64,000 nucleotides of DNA. It comes from Takakia lepidozioides (lineage: Eukaryota; Streptophyta; Takakiopsida; Takakiales; Takakiaceae). Below the pieces are notes generated by a model. That model did not search any database. It was not told the DNA's origin and was given only the letters and a program-made list of their open reading frames with translations. Made by a program: the position numbers and the translations under genes. The stretch covers positions 66,588,001 to 66,652,000 of the forward strand of contig CM060733.1 of assembly GCA_030704615.1 (NCBI GenBank), written 5' to 3'. Below are positions 1 through 11,047 of this stretch, piece by piece. The first letter of the stretch is position 1. Every line of letters starts with the position of its first letter.

Positions 1-2045
1 CTCAAGCAAGAATTTGAGGCAAGAATTGCCACTAAGTGTGCAAACAAGGTCAATGTGGAGGCCAACCTCAAGTTGCAGAAAAAGTTGGAGAACACTAAGA
101 CTGCCTTACAGCTTGCGAAGGAAAATTTAATTGAAGCAGGTCTTGAGCATGAGAAGTTGCATGAAGTGCATAAGCAACAACTATACCAGTTGCAGGTTAA
201 GCATGAGGGCAAGTTGCAGGAAGTGAAGTTGCTTCATACAGAGTTGGAAGCAGTCCATCAGAGAATGACCATATAGTGTGCCACACTAACGACTAATCTG
301 GAGCTGACTACACTAGAAGTTAAGAACCAAACTGAGAGATGTTTAATGGTGGAGACAGATTCAATGGAGCAGGGGGAACTCATTGCTGACATGAAGGCTA
401 CTATCTGTCGCAATGAGGATATCTTTCAGCAGTACCGTCAGGTCGATGCCCAGAAGGACAGGTACATCTTTGAATTGCAGCAAACAATCACAGTACGGGA
501 GAATGAGCTTTCTGTGACTGACAAGGCCTGGAAAGAAGTCAATAATCTGTCCGCTGCCTATGCAGCTCTGGTTGAATCTCATGCAAAGAACATGGAGAGT
601 TTACAGCAGCAGTTGGAAACATATAGACTCAAGGAGGAGCAGGATCTCCGTGGTGTCACACAAAATTTGGTGGATAATCATCTTTTGCAAGAGTGGTTAA
701 TACAAGGGCCAGTGGAAGGGAAGGCACCAAGAAAGCTCACCCAAGATGAGATAAATGATCTCAGGCTACGGGTGCAGAACATTGCCACAATTACTATAGA
801 CAATGTCTATAGTCGGATAGCTGAGTTGCAGGAGAATGTGGAAGGGCTGCAGACTTAAGTGGATGACTTGAGCTCCAACATTGATAAAAAGTTCCTGAGG
901 AACAGCTCATGGCTACTTATCTGCATGCCAGGACTTTGATTTTCTAATCATCAGCATAGGAATTGCAGGACTTGCCAACATCAGGAGGGATTGTGGCAAC
1001 CGTATTACAGCAACCATGCCAGGTCGATAGTGTTGATACCATGGCACTGCAGCAATCACTGTCTGAGGTTTGGGGTGATGCTTCTTTTAACCCACCTACT
1101 ACTCCTGCTGCACTTGAATACAATCAGGCTATGATTATGCCCTTCAACCAAATTCCCATTGTTATGGATTTGGCTTGGAAAGAATTCAGTCATCCAGAGT
1201 CTTTGGCACACTATTATCAGATTATGCGTATTTGGTTGCCAGTGGCAACTCGGACTAAAGTTCTTCCAAATGACAGACCCATTGAAGACCACCATTTTAC
1301 ACGGTACTGATCTGAGGAAGTCACCATGCTGAAGGAATTAATTGCCTTCCAAATTGTTCATGGATACATCTACACCAAGACCAAGGAGGTACCTAGTTTG
1401 ATCATGGGTTGTGGACTGTGTTATGTTGCTTGTTTTATTTCACGCTATCACATTGAGCAGCAAAAGATGCAGATGAGATTTCAGACTTATTCCAATGGGA
1501 AGCATTGGGTGTTACCTTCAGTTCCATCACATACATATCTGTATGATGTAAGGATCATGCTTCAGAAGGATCCCCAACTTTGGTCTTGGTTTACTTTTGA
1601 TCTGGAGAATTTGGCCCAGGAAAACTTGGGTCTTGACCACATTTTCTCTAAGGGGCATGAAGCCAGGAAGTGGCTACACTTCTCCAAAGTCATTGGCACA
1701 CCACTCAGCTATACAGATGATGAGCTGCGGGCATACACTATTCTTGCTCGAAAGAGGTTGATACAAGTTTTAAAGTTTAAGCTTGCAGACATGGTGGGTA
1801 AACACTGTATGCCACGCAGGAGTCCTGAGAAGCCACATAAGGTCAGGGCACCGAAAGGCCACCGGAGGGAAGATGATTCTGATACTACTGGTTCTATGGA
1901 GGAACCTTTTGACATGGTTGAGGATTATGCAATACAAATGGCAGAGAAGAAATGACGGGGATCTCCTATGCCTGAGAAGTTACCTCTTTATCAACCAAAG
2001 GCAGGACAATCACTTCCATCTAGTCGACAGTCATCCCCACCAACC
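1..2045 (+). pseudogene. Decayed extra 3' ORF of an LTR retrotransposon (coiled-coil protein)
   Basis: This matches, in order, the last two thirds of the intact 1060-codon ORF at 47960-51142: a long heptad-rich coiled coil (Q, E, L and K-rich; for example LHEVHKQQLYQLQVKHEGK), the segment IDNVYSRIAELQENVEGLQ, and the globular C-terminal part (AHYYQIMRIWLPVATRTKV, then HYIEQQ-type and VLPSVP motifs). It is broken by stops at 274-276 (TAG), 856-858 (TAA), 1308-1310 (TGA) and 1953-1955 (TGA), and by a frameshift near 890-960. The left end lies outside the window. Homology stops near 2045 and resumes at 14463, so this and the tail at 14463-14591 are one copy split by an insertion. The function of the protein is unknown; its place after integrase in the intact copy marks it as element-encoded. 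Confidence 0.85.
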
Positions 2046-2117
2046 GGGTTCATTTATAGGTGACTGTTTTTTGTTGCTTGCATCGCTAGGTCCCAGGGGA
2101 GTGGATATTGGGTGAAG

Positions 2118-4337
2118 ATGAGGGAGGAATGGAGCCCTTGGTATACGGCAATCCCGAACACTGTCAGTGCCACTGGTAGTGTTGAGTGCAACCTATGTGG
2201 ATTAAAGCTTTCTTATCGTAAGGATCGGTTGCTCGCTCACCTCGGCTATAAAGGTGTGAAGAGCGCTGGGGTGGGTTTATGCCCCAAAGCATCTATGCGG
2301 GTAAAAAGCCACTTTGCCCAGTGTGGAGGCACTATTCCAATGTCTTTGGATCTGGACATGACCTCTAAGCAGAACACTCCATCTTCCCGTCAGGATGCCC
2401 CGATTAGTACCCAAGGCGACTCTTGTGAGGCTTCGGGTGTCCTTGGACAAGTGGGTTGTGCCGGAGCAACATCTGCTTCAACACCTCTTTGTACCCCTAC
2501 ACTTCAACGGAGTAGAGGCTTACGGCAGCAATCCATGCATGAAGGTCTTAACTTGTCTGCGAAAAGACAGTTGGATAAAAAATGGGCGCAGTTTTTCTTC
2601 GAGGCCAATATACTATTTAATGTGGCAAGGCTTCCGGCATTTGTTTCTGCCATTAGAGCAACCTCCAGATCCACGTACGTGCCTCCGACTTATCACAATC
2701 TCCGCACATGATTGCTAAAAGACGCCATGACCGAGCTTACCCAAAAGGTCAACGATAGGACGGGCGAGTGCATCAGACTATATATAAGCACTATATGTGC
2801 CGATGGTTGGAGTTCTGTTACAAACAGACCGTTGTTCAATATCATGCTCGTATGTCCAGCTGGGGAACAATTCTTGGGATCGGTCGACACTAACGGCGAG
2901 AAGAAAGATGGACGTTATCAATGCCAACTATTGACGAACTTCATCGAACAGGTCGGAAGTGATAGAATCGTGCAAATATGCACAGACAATTTTGCTAACA
3001 TGAGAAACACTGCAGACATGTTGTTGGCACGTTATCCCCATATGTACTATCAAGGTTGTGCTGCTCATATCCTTGACCTCATTTTGGAAGATTGGGGAAA
3101 AGAACAGTGGGTGAAACAACTTGTCAAGCGAGCAAAGATTGTTGTGTCGTTCATCCGCACACACCACATCTTTTTGGCAATATATAAGAGGCACGAACCC
3201 AAATACAGCCTCCGCAATCCAGGCGAAACTTGTTTTGTCACTAACTTCTTGATGGTGGATCGGTTGGTGACGGTGAAGAGCAGTTTGGAGCACACCATCA
3301 TCGATCCTCAATGGGATGCGTACACACGGACATTGCGAGACTCCAGAAAAACCAAGTCATTGGGCAAAAGTCGAAAAGTTCGAAATAGCATTCGCAACGA
3401 TGATTTCTGGAAGAAATGTGAAAATTTTGTTTATATGGTAGAGCCGGTGTTAATCGTCTTGCGAGAGTTTGATGGAAAGCAACCAGTAATGGGCAAGGCA
3501 TGGTTACTAATGCAAAATCTTGAGAAGCACGTCCAATCCTTGAAGCATCCTCCCTTCTCATTGGAACCTGAACTTGCGGACAGTGCTGAGGATGCATTTT
3601 ACGACCGTCGTTCGATGGTTCGGATGGACTTGCATTATGCGGGGGCTTTGCTCAATCCATTCTTGTTCGACAATACCATGCTCCGAGACGACGCTGATGC
3701 GAAGGTCAGCCTCGTGCGAGTGCTCATGCGACTGGCTCCGCCGAACCATGCAGAGAGAGCTATATCCGAGTACCAATGCTTCTCAGATCGCCACGACTCT
3801 TTTGAGGACATGCCGGATCCAAAAGAGCTCAATATGTTGCCACATGAATGGTGGGATCTGATTGGAGCTGGAGCAAGAACATTGGCTCCCATTGCGAAGC
3901 GTATTCTTGCTCAAGTGTGCTCTGCCTCATCTTGCGAACGCAATTGGAGCAGTTACTCATTTGTTCATAACAAGATTCGCTACAGGTTGAATCCCGCGAG
4001 GGCTAACAAATTGGTGTATGTGTATACCAATTGCCGACTGCTACGTGAGAGGGCAGCGGATGATGCTGCAGCATGGTATGAGAGGAATTTGCATTCCAAA
4101 AACTCTGCTTCTGACGCTGATTCGATGAGTGACGATACTGAGCCTCAGAGAGAATCATCTCAGAGGGAATCATCTGCCTCCGATAGTGAAGATGGATCCG
4201 ATGATGCTCTCAAAAATGCGTATGACCCATTTACATTCACAGAGGAGGATGCTTATATCCAGCCGACCTTTGATGACCTTCTTGAAGAAGTGCGTATCGC
4301 ATATGAAGGTGAAGCTGCAATTGTGTCATCCCCATAA
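2118..4337 (+). pseudogene. hAT-family transposase (BED-type finger, DUF659, hAT C-terminal dimerisation)
   Basis: The encoded protein would act in the nucleus as a cut-and-paste transposase. The N-terminal part has a BED-like zinc finger (CNLCG, then LAHLG and later cysteines). The middle is a DUF659 region with ICADGWSSVTNRPLFNIML and CTDNFANMRNTADML, followed by YQGCAAHILDLILEDWGK. The C-terminus carries the hAT dimerisation signature QVCSASSCERNWS and KIRYRLNPARANKLVYVYTN, then an acidic serine-rich tail. The start is taken at ATG 2118, the first in-frame ATG before the finger. One in-frame TGA at 2709-2711, just before LLKDAMTELTQKV, interrupts an otherwise continuous frame of about 740 codons. 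Read-through, a short intron or true inactivation are all possible. It sits at the left end of the 12.4-kb insertion and is the best candidate for having mobilised it. Confidence 0.9.
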
Positions 4338-5124
4338 CATGATCCTCAAAATGAAGTTGGGGTCGACCCTTGCCCCCCCACTACACGCTGAAGCCACCGG
4401 TAGTGCCCCAATGGAGCTTAGGGGTGATGTACTGCCAAGACCGATCAACGTACGCAACCCTATTCATACAAACGATGGTGTCGAACCCATTGTACAGTCG
4501 ACGGGACGGGATCATGTCTCACTGATACGACCAGCTCCACCACAATGCCAAAACCGATCCAGCTCCCCATCAACACAATGGGCATTAAGGAGCAACAGGG
4601 TTGATCTGTTTTCCACACGCATGCATCATTCTGCTGCATTGGACCGGGTGGAAGTTGAAGCCTCGGATAATGACAACTTGCCACTACAATTCCACCTTAA
4701 CCGACGTGTTGCGCAGCAGACCCGTGGTTCCTCACATGCCGGACCATCTAATGCCGGTCCATCTCGGGCAGTCCCCCCTCCGGTACCTCCTTCGAGACCA
4801 CCTTCGATTGCGTCCCAAGTCCATAAACGACAGAGAACAGTCCAACCTTTTGTAGGTGATCAGCCCACAAACAGGCCAGATACCGTGGATGGTATTCAAG
4901 ACCGGAGTGAGAGTCGACCTCAGAGAGAACTAAATGTGGTTCGAGGTCGCTTGCAAATTCAAAGGCCTGGACATATGAGGTCGGATAGGGAGGACGATTC
5001 TAGCACTGATCATGGCAACGGTGGTGAAGTCGAGGGTGACCCGGATTTTCAACCCATCGGAGCATTAGGATTAGGATCTTCTTCGTCCCGCCGTCGAAGC
5101 AGTAGAGGAATTGAAGCAAAATAG
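4338..5124 (+). CDS. Possible C-terminal extension of the hAT protein, one frame over
   Basis: Directly after the TAA that ends the transposase frame, a second frame stays open to 5124. It is rich in Pro, Ser, Arg and acidic residues (for example PPPVPPSRPPS and GLGSSSSRRRSSRG), as expected for a disordered tail. A one-base shift or a small intron near 4330 would join the two frames. No domain is recognisable. It may equally be a chance open frame. Confidence 0.35.
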
Positions 5125-5388
5125 CTGTAGGCATGCATCAGTACTTTTTAGTGGACATGTTTATATTTCTGTACTGAAGTAATACCAATGTGATCATTGT
5201 CACTATGAGTATTTGTATTGCTATTGTGTATGTGTTGGAAAATAGAAGATGTTGCCCATGTGTATACCAGCCAAAATGTCAGCCAAAGGCACCGTCACTT
5301 GCTCATGTTTGTGTTCGGTGATTTGCTTGTGGAATGGAGAACAATTGTGCCATGCTTCCAACTGTGCATTCATTTTTATTTAAATGGA

Positions 5389-6590
5389 GCGACCACCAAG
5401 GTGGCGGTCGCTTCTACGAGGTCTGCCCTCCGCGTGGAGCGAGGAATTGGGGGGGGGGGGGGGGGGGTAGAAGCTCCCAGTCATTCTCCCCGACCGCCAT
5501 TTCTGGCGGTCGTTTTTATTTTTTTATTTTTGGAAATAGGGCGACCGCCAATACTGGTGGTTGTTTTTAAAAAAAAAAATGGAGCGACCGCGAAGGTGGC
5601 GGTCGTTTCTACAAGGTCTGTCCTGCGCTTGGAGCGAGGAATGAGAGGGGGGGGGGGGTGGAGGGAGGGATATACATGGCGGTCGCTTTTATTTTATTTA
5701 TTTTGGAAATGAAGCGACCGCCATTACTGGCGGTCGCTTTTATTTTAATTATTTTGGAAATGAAGAGCAAAATGGAGCGATTGCCATTAGGGGCGGTCGC
5801 CGGTATTGTTGTTTTTTGTAATTGCAGCAACTGCCATTAGTGGCGGTCGTTTTTTTAAAAATTTGGTTGGAAATGGAACGACCGCCATTTGTGGCGGTCG
5901 CATTTATTTTAATTGTTTTGAAAATAAAAATGAAGCGACCGCCATAACAGGCGGTCGCTTCTCTATATTTTGGAGGAAAATCGAGCGACCGCCATTACAG
6001 GCGGTCGCCGCAATTGTTTTGTTTTTTGTAAATCCAGCGACCGCCACTATTGGCGGTCGCTTTTATTTTAATTGTTTTAAAAATCAAGCGACCGCCATGA
6101 CTGGCGGTCGCTTTCATTTTATTTTTTTTGAAAATCAAGCGACCGCCATTACTGGCGGTCGCTTTTTATTTTAATTTTTTGAAAATGAAGCGACCGCCTA
6201 TGTTGGCGGTCGCTTATTTATTTTAAATGTTTTGAAAATGAAGCGACGGCCTATGTTGGCGGTCGCTTATTAATTTTAAATTTTTTGAAAATGAAGCGAC
6301 GGCCTATGTTTGCGGTCGCTTATTTATTTTAAATGTTTTGAAAATGAAGCGACGACCTATGTTGGCGGTTGTTTATTTATTTTAATTTTTTTGAAAATGA
6401 AGCGACGGCCTATGTTGGCGGTCGCTTATTTATTTTATTTTCGGAAAATGGAGCGACCGCCACTTCTGGCGGTCGCAGTTTTTTTCTTAATCCGGAAAAT
6501 GGAGCGACTGCCTATTCTGGCGGTCGTTTTTTTTTTTTTTTTTTTTTTTTTCCGGTAAAATGGAGCGACCGTCAAGTTGGCGGTCGCTTC
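5389..6590. repeat. Palindrome array 1: about 21 units of GCGACCGCCA-loop-TGGCGGTCGC
   Basis: About 21 copies of a hairpin-forming unit recur every 50-60 bases. Each has arms near AGCGACCGCC and GGCGGTCGCT and a loop of 4-8 bases (ATTACT, TATGTT, ACTATT). Units are separated by AT-rich spacers of a shared type, TTTTATTTTAATT then GAAAATGA. Arm changes are often paired, as expected if base pairing is kept, and some are not (GCGACGGCC opposite GGCGGTCGC at 6240-6420). Runs of G (5448-5468, 5647-5658, 6630-6640) and T (6528-6552) interrupt the array. Open frames across it are by-products of the repeat. A similar array lies at 13471-14260. Confidence 0.95.
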
Positions 6591-7680
6591 TAGAAGATTC
6601 GCCCTGCACGTGGCCCGAGGAATGGGAGGGGGGGGGGGGATATAAGCCAATGGAGGCTTATTCTCCCCTCACTTCCTCTCCACACAACTTCTGTGTGCGT
6701 GTGTCGCGCACCTCACTTCGGTAAGCTCCCCTTCAAGTCATAGTTACTCGCTTTGATGCGCGCGCCTGACTCCCAACCTGGCCGCCGGGCCAACTTGGAG
6801 CTTCGGCTGCTCACCGGGGCATAACGGTCCCCCTTTGTTCTCCCAAAGAACCCTCCACCGATTTGGAACCAGCGGGAATTCCCTTTGGTAGTTAGCAGTC
6901 CGGAACAGCTCCCCACTCTTTGGTCGCTTTCCGGCTCGCTTGCTTACTCACTAGTTTTTGGTCACCAACGGGCTTGCACCGTTCTTGGGGTTACTACTCC
7001 CTATATATACTTCTGTAGCTGTCCGCGGGGGTTTCACAACCAGCCATGCCATTTTATGGCGAACCACCACGAAGACCCTCGATTCCCGGTGGTGAGTCGC
7101 GGTGAGTCTTGGCCCGCTCACCACGGCCCCTATGGACCGTGATGAGTCCCAAGACTCCCCACGACTCCTACCACGAGGTCTCCGCCCCCATGGTGAGTCC
7201 TATGCCACCCCCACTAAGTCCCACTAAGCTACCACCACCCCTTGTGGAGCCACCCCCACCGCAACCCGGTGTGCGGGGCTCCACCTAGTGAGCGCCTCCG
7301 CTTCCCTGAGTGCCTTGGGCACTCAAGGGTGCTTCAGCCCCCCATACCTATCGCTGCACAGGGGCAGCCCCTCATGTGTCCCGACCCCCTGCCCTCAAGG
7401 CAAAGGGCCGCGACAGCGTGGCATTTCATTATTCCACGACACGTAGTCACGTGAAGAAGGAGGCCATTGGTTGGGTGGTGGGTATTTTTTGCCGCGATTT
7501 CTGTGAGGTCGTTGCAGAATGCTCCCATAGGCCCTCCTCTGGCTTCTAGGATCATTTTATTCTACAAAATTAGCTTTTATGAACTATTTTGACACCTACT
7601 CAAACCTACTTAATGGGGGAAGGGTTTAGAGTTACGTCTTATTAGAAAACCTCGTTTAGTGTTGCTCTGATTGTTGCAGA
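6591..7680. other. GC-rich tract with no recognisable gene
   Basis: About 1.1 kb of higher GC follows array 1. It contains repeated GGTGAGTC-like words near 7090-7200, a TATA-like GATATAAG at 6639 and CTATATATAC near 7002. No protein family was recognised in any frame. It could be the promoter and leader of the pseudogene at 7681, but nothing proves this. Confidence 0.4.
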
Positions 7681-8796
7681 ATGACAGAGGGCCAAGACGA
7701 TGATCGTCATGGAAGAGATGACCCCAATGAACATGGACCGTCCCCTAAGAAAATCAAAGGATCAAGGCAAGACTTGAATTGGGAAGTATATGGTGACCCT
7801 AGCATACTAGCAGAAGAGGGCTAGGAGGATGTTCCGGAAGAATTCTGGTGGCCGATGGCGAGATGTAAAAAATTCGTGAAATGGTACCACATCAATCGAT
7901 TGTGGCCTTTGGATAGACATGACGTGCAAACCCGAAACAATTACGCAGAGTCTAGGTCTTGCACGAACTTGCATTTCCAGCATAGGGCGAATGAGGTGCA
8001 TTACACATTGTGGGGTCAACCTCTCTTAAAGGGTCAAATCCCGTACACCTTGACAGCCATGTTGTACGTGGAGGTCATATTCTTGCGTCCAGTGAATTGA
8101 CAAACTGCTAGTAGGAGGAACGCAAGGTTGCTATACAATTTGGAGTACATCCCGGACACGTTCGGAATACAACCGGCTGCAACGTTAGAGGAACAACTGG
8201 CAGAAAGAGACCAGCGAATCAGGACCCTGCAGGACCGACTAGACTGGCAAACACTGCGCATAGCCGAGTTGGAAGCTAGATTGCAAGACATGCCTCCAAA
8301 CAATGAAGGCACTGTTGTCCACAATGAGGATCGAACAAACGTCGTGGACATTGACGCGGAGTTTGCGATGCCCGATCACAGTATTGACCTCATCATTCAG
8401 GAAATTACGGACGTCCTTGACCCTATGGCCGATGAAACCATGGTTGAGGAACAACGAATTGCGGATGAGAGAAGGAGGAAAGGAAAAGAACCAGTACTGG
8501 AAACCAGGGAATGCTCGAGGGTCGCCATTCAATCGGAGATGAACCCGATATTAGATGTCGACCGCGTTACAAAATAGCGGGACATTGCCATGGCAACTGC
8601 ATGGCGCTTGTCCAAAATGTTGGAGATTCGGGCATGGGTCCCATTGAATGGCGATTGGGAGAATTGGGTACAATGGGCGACCCATTTGGCCTCCAGAGAA
8701 GCACGGGTAGAGCGGGCATTGTCAGGCTTGCAACGTGTTGCACGCATGTTGAACCGTAGCGTGGATAACATTTTATGCCAACATGCAAAGGTATAA
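7681..8796 (+). pseudogene. Single-frame pseudogene with three in-frame stops, unknown family
   Basis: One frame runs from ATG 7681 to 8796 (about 371 codons) with no frameshift and three stops, near 7822 (TAG), 8098 (TGA) and 8575 (TAG). The predicted product starts with a charged segment (SPKKIKGSRQDLNW) and has an aromatic-rich part (EEFWWPMARCKKFVKWYHIN). A predicted coiled coil follows (LEEQLAERDQRIRTLQDRL), then an acidic stretch and a C-terminal helix-rich piece (WENWVQWATHLASREARVE). I do not recognise the family. Keeping one frame over this length while carrying only nonsense changes suggests a recently silenced gene or a read-through element ORF. Confidence 0.55.
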
Positions 8797-9500
8797 CGAT
8801 TTCCGCATTGCATCAAGCGTGTTCGCCGGGTATACCAATTGGGCAGATGTGTACCATTGAATATTCCGTTAGAGCTGCTATTGCTTTGGGACCTGTTGGA
8901 CTGTGTTTCGCGTGCTCACGATGTTTTTTTCATTCCGTTTTTGAATGGGGCGTGTAATGTAGCTATATGCAACGTGCGTGCCAAATTTGGGAGCGATCAA
9001 AATTCATTTGGACCCAAAACCAGAGTTTCTTCCCTGTTTTGCACTCCAAACTTGATTTGTGTTCTACTTCATGTATTTTTCATAGAGAGTTCTGCAATAG
9101 TGAGCGAAGAGAACACTTTTTTTTTGGGGCATTTTTTATTGGTCCAAATTTTGGCGGGGGAGTAGCCGTGGGATGCTGGAAGCCGCAGAACAAAATTGAG
9201 CCAAAAAAAAATTTGATACGTGCCAGAAACCCCCACTAAAAGGCAGTACAAACCTATTTATTGGCTTAAAATAAATTTAAATTCAATTAAATTGTGGAAT
9301 GGCTTGAGGGGGGAGCGCGTCGATGGGGAGGCAAAAGATTTATTCGTCTGTTGTGTCTCCGCACATGTGTCGCACACATGCGGGCAAAAGAGGGGCTTCA
9401 TCCACATCCGTTCAATGGGTGCAATAGCCGTGCACGCATTGCAAGATTTCTTTTTCGCATTGAACAAAAACCAGATGACAAGTAAACGCCTCATTGGACA
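8797..9500. other. No gene seen
   Basis: About 700 bases of moderately AT-rich sequence without a convincing coding frame or RNA. Only short frames without recognisable motifs occur. Confidence 0.5.
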
Positions 9501-9925
9501 ATTGAACGATTTTTGATTGATCTCGTATTACACTGGGACGTATCAGATGGTACATTGAACACACTGGCCAAGTTTCAAAGCGAACGAAAATCATTTGGAT
9601 GGGCAACCATCCGTTGGCCCATTGAACGAATTTCGATTGATCTCATATTACTCTGTGGCCTCTTATATTGCACATTGAACATAGTGGCCAAGTCTCAAAG
9701 CGAACCACAATCATTTCGATGGCCAACCATCCGTTGAGCCATCGAATGAATTTCGATTGATCTGATATTAGTCCGGGACCTGATACATGGTATGTTGAAC
9801 ATAGTGGCAAAGATTGAAAGCAAACGAAAATCATTTGGATGGGCAACCATTCAATCGCCCATTGAATGAATGGGGTTTCGTCTTTGATTATACTGGGACC
9901 TGTTACATGGTATGCCCTTTGAAGC
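9501..9925. repeat. Tandem repeat, exact 120-bp period, about 3.5 copies
   Basis: The word ATTGAACGA or a one- to two-base variant starts at 9501, 9621, 9741 and 9861, exactly 120 bases apart. The following bases align without indels for three units (TTTCGATTGATCTCATATTA, then CACATTGAACA and AAAATCATTTGGATGGGCAA). The last copy runs directly into hairpin 1. Confidence 0.9.
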
Positions 9926-10225
9926 TCTTTTTGTAGTGTCTCCCTGCCTCGTAATGCGGTGCTTCTCCATGTCCACTTTATCCAATATGTTAATATTCTC
10001 CACCTGGAACAGATCCACATATGTGTACAGAAATCCTTAAAAAAACAAATGACCATCTCAACTTTTATAAGCCTCATCCCCAGCTTTCAGTTTTGATGAT
10101 CATTTGGTTTTTTAAGTTATATACGCATGTGTGGATATGTTCCAGATGGAAGATATTAACATTGGAAAAATAGGAGTTGGAGAAGCACCTCATTACGAAG
10201 CAAGAGACATTACAGAAGACCTCAG
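9920..10225. repeat. Hairpin 1: inverted repeat with arms of about 130 bases
   Basis: The left arm (about 9920-10053) and right arm (about 10093-10225) are imperfect reverse complements. For example GTAATGCGGTGCTTCTCC pairs with GGAGAAGCACCTCATTAC, and CACCTGGAACAGATCCACAT pairs with GTGGATATGTTCCAGATGG. The inner part CTTAAAAAAACAAATGACCA pairs with TGATCATTTGGTTTTTTAAG around a loop of about 40 bases. It is the first of four consecutive inverted repeats. Confidence 0.85.
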
Positions 10226-10361
10226 CATGTTGAACATCTGGATGAAGAACCTTGCCCATCATCGCTTCAAAGTTCTAGCGCTTCTGAAATGATCACATGT
10301 TTGTTGGTGGAAGCAGATCTCGTAGGCCACATTGATCTCGTACCCATCGAAGACTCTCGTA

Positions 10362-10451
10362 GGCCACATGGAACGGTTCATGTGATATATTCTCACAAAT
10401 GTGATGTAATACATTTGTGAAATGATATCACATCAACCGTTTAATGTGGCC
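10362..10451. repeat. Hairpin 2: short inverted repeat, 90 bases overall
   Basis: GGCCACATGGAACGGTTCAT on the left pairs with TCAACCGTTTAATGTGGCC on the right. The inner ACAAATG and CATTTGT close a loop of a few bases. GTGATAT and ATATCAC are also paired. The arms are about 40 bases with a few mismatches. Confidence 0.85.
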
Positions 10452-10519
10452 AATGCACGTCTTCCGCACCATGGCGGAAATGTTCGTCACTTGAAAGCAC
10501 AAACACAAATAATCCGTGC

Positions 10520-10890
10520 AAACAATCTCAAGAATCATATGTATTGCAAGGTGTTTCATACCGCTGATGTTCATGTAGCTGAATTATTTAGGAATCGTTT
10601 TGCTACTCCCATGCCAACAACATCAGGTCCACTGCGACTGCCATATTCCAAATTCCGTATCAGCCACCACGGACATGAAACCAAGAACTTCGCACAAAAT
10701 CTCTAATTCATTCAATTTATGGTGGGCCATGGCTGCAGCCTGCAAGCTGGCCAGGGTGGCTGATACGTCCGTTTGAACATGACAGTCTCAGAGGACGTTG
10801 GCATGAGAATAGCAAAAAGAGTACTACAGAATTCAGCTAGAGGAATAACAATAGCATGAAACACCTTACCGTAAATATGATTGTTGACAT
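10520..10890. repeat. Hairpin 3: inverted repeat with arms of about 140-150 bases
   Basis: The left arm (10520-10672) and right arm (10753-10890) are reverse complements with scattered changes. Paired blocks are CAAGGTGTTTCAT with ATGAAACACCTTAC, TAGCTGAATT with AATTCAGCTA, CTCCCATGCCAAC with GTTGGCATGAGAA, and CGTATCAGCCACC with GGTGGCTGATACG. The loop is about 80 bases. The arm sequence differs from hairpins 1, 2 and 4. Confidence 0.85.
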
Positions 10891-11047
10891 TGGTTGTGAC
10901 AGCTCCAATCAATAGAGAACTCACACCATCAGTTGCGCTCCAACAGCAGTACCGGTCCCCCGAGTAAATAAAATTCCGTTGTAAATAATAAATTGCATAC
11001 GCTCGAACTTCACAAATGTCATTTCAACAAAACCGGCCGTGTATTGT

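Noticed and set aside
5806-6558. Open frames across palindrome array 1 with repeated GGRF-type peptides
   Set aside because: They are translations of the repeat unit in several frames and both strands, without a start context or conservation.
5389-6590. CRISPR-like array (regularly spaced palindromic repeats)
   Set aside because: The repeats themselves are the palindromes, spacers are AT-rich and similar to each other, no cas genes occur, and the genome is eukaryotic.
6591-7680. Ribosomal RNA or organelle-derived DNA because of higher GC
   Set aside because: No conserved rRNA words were recognised, and the text has no organellar gene signature.
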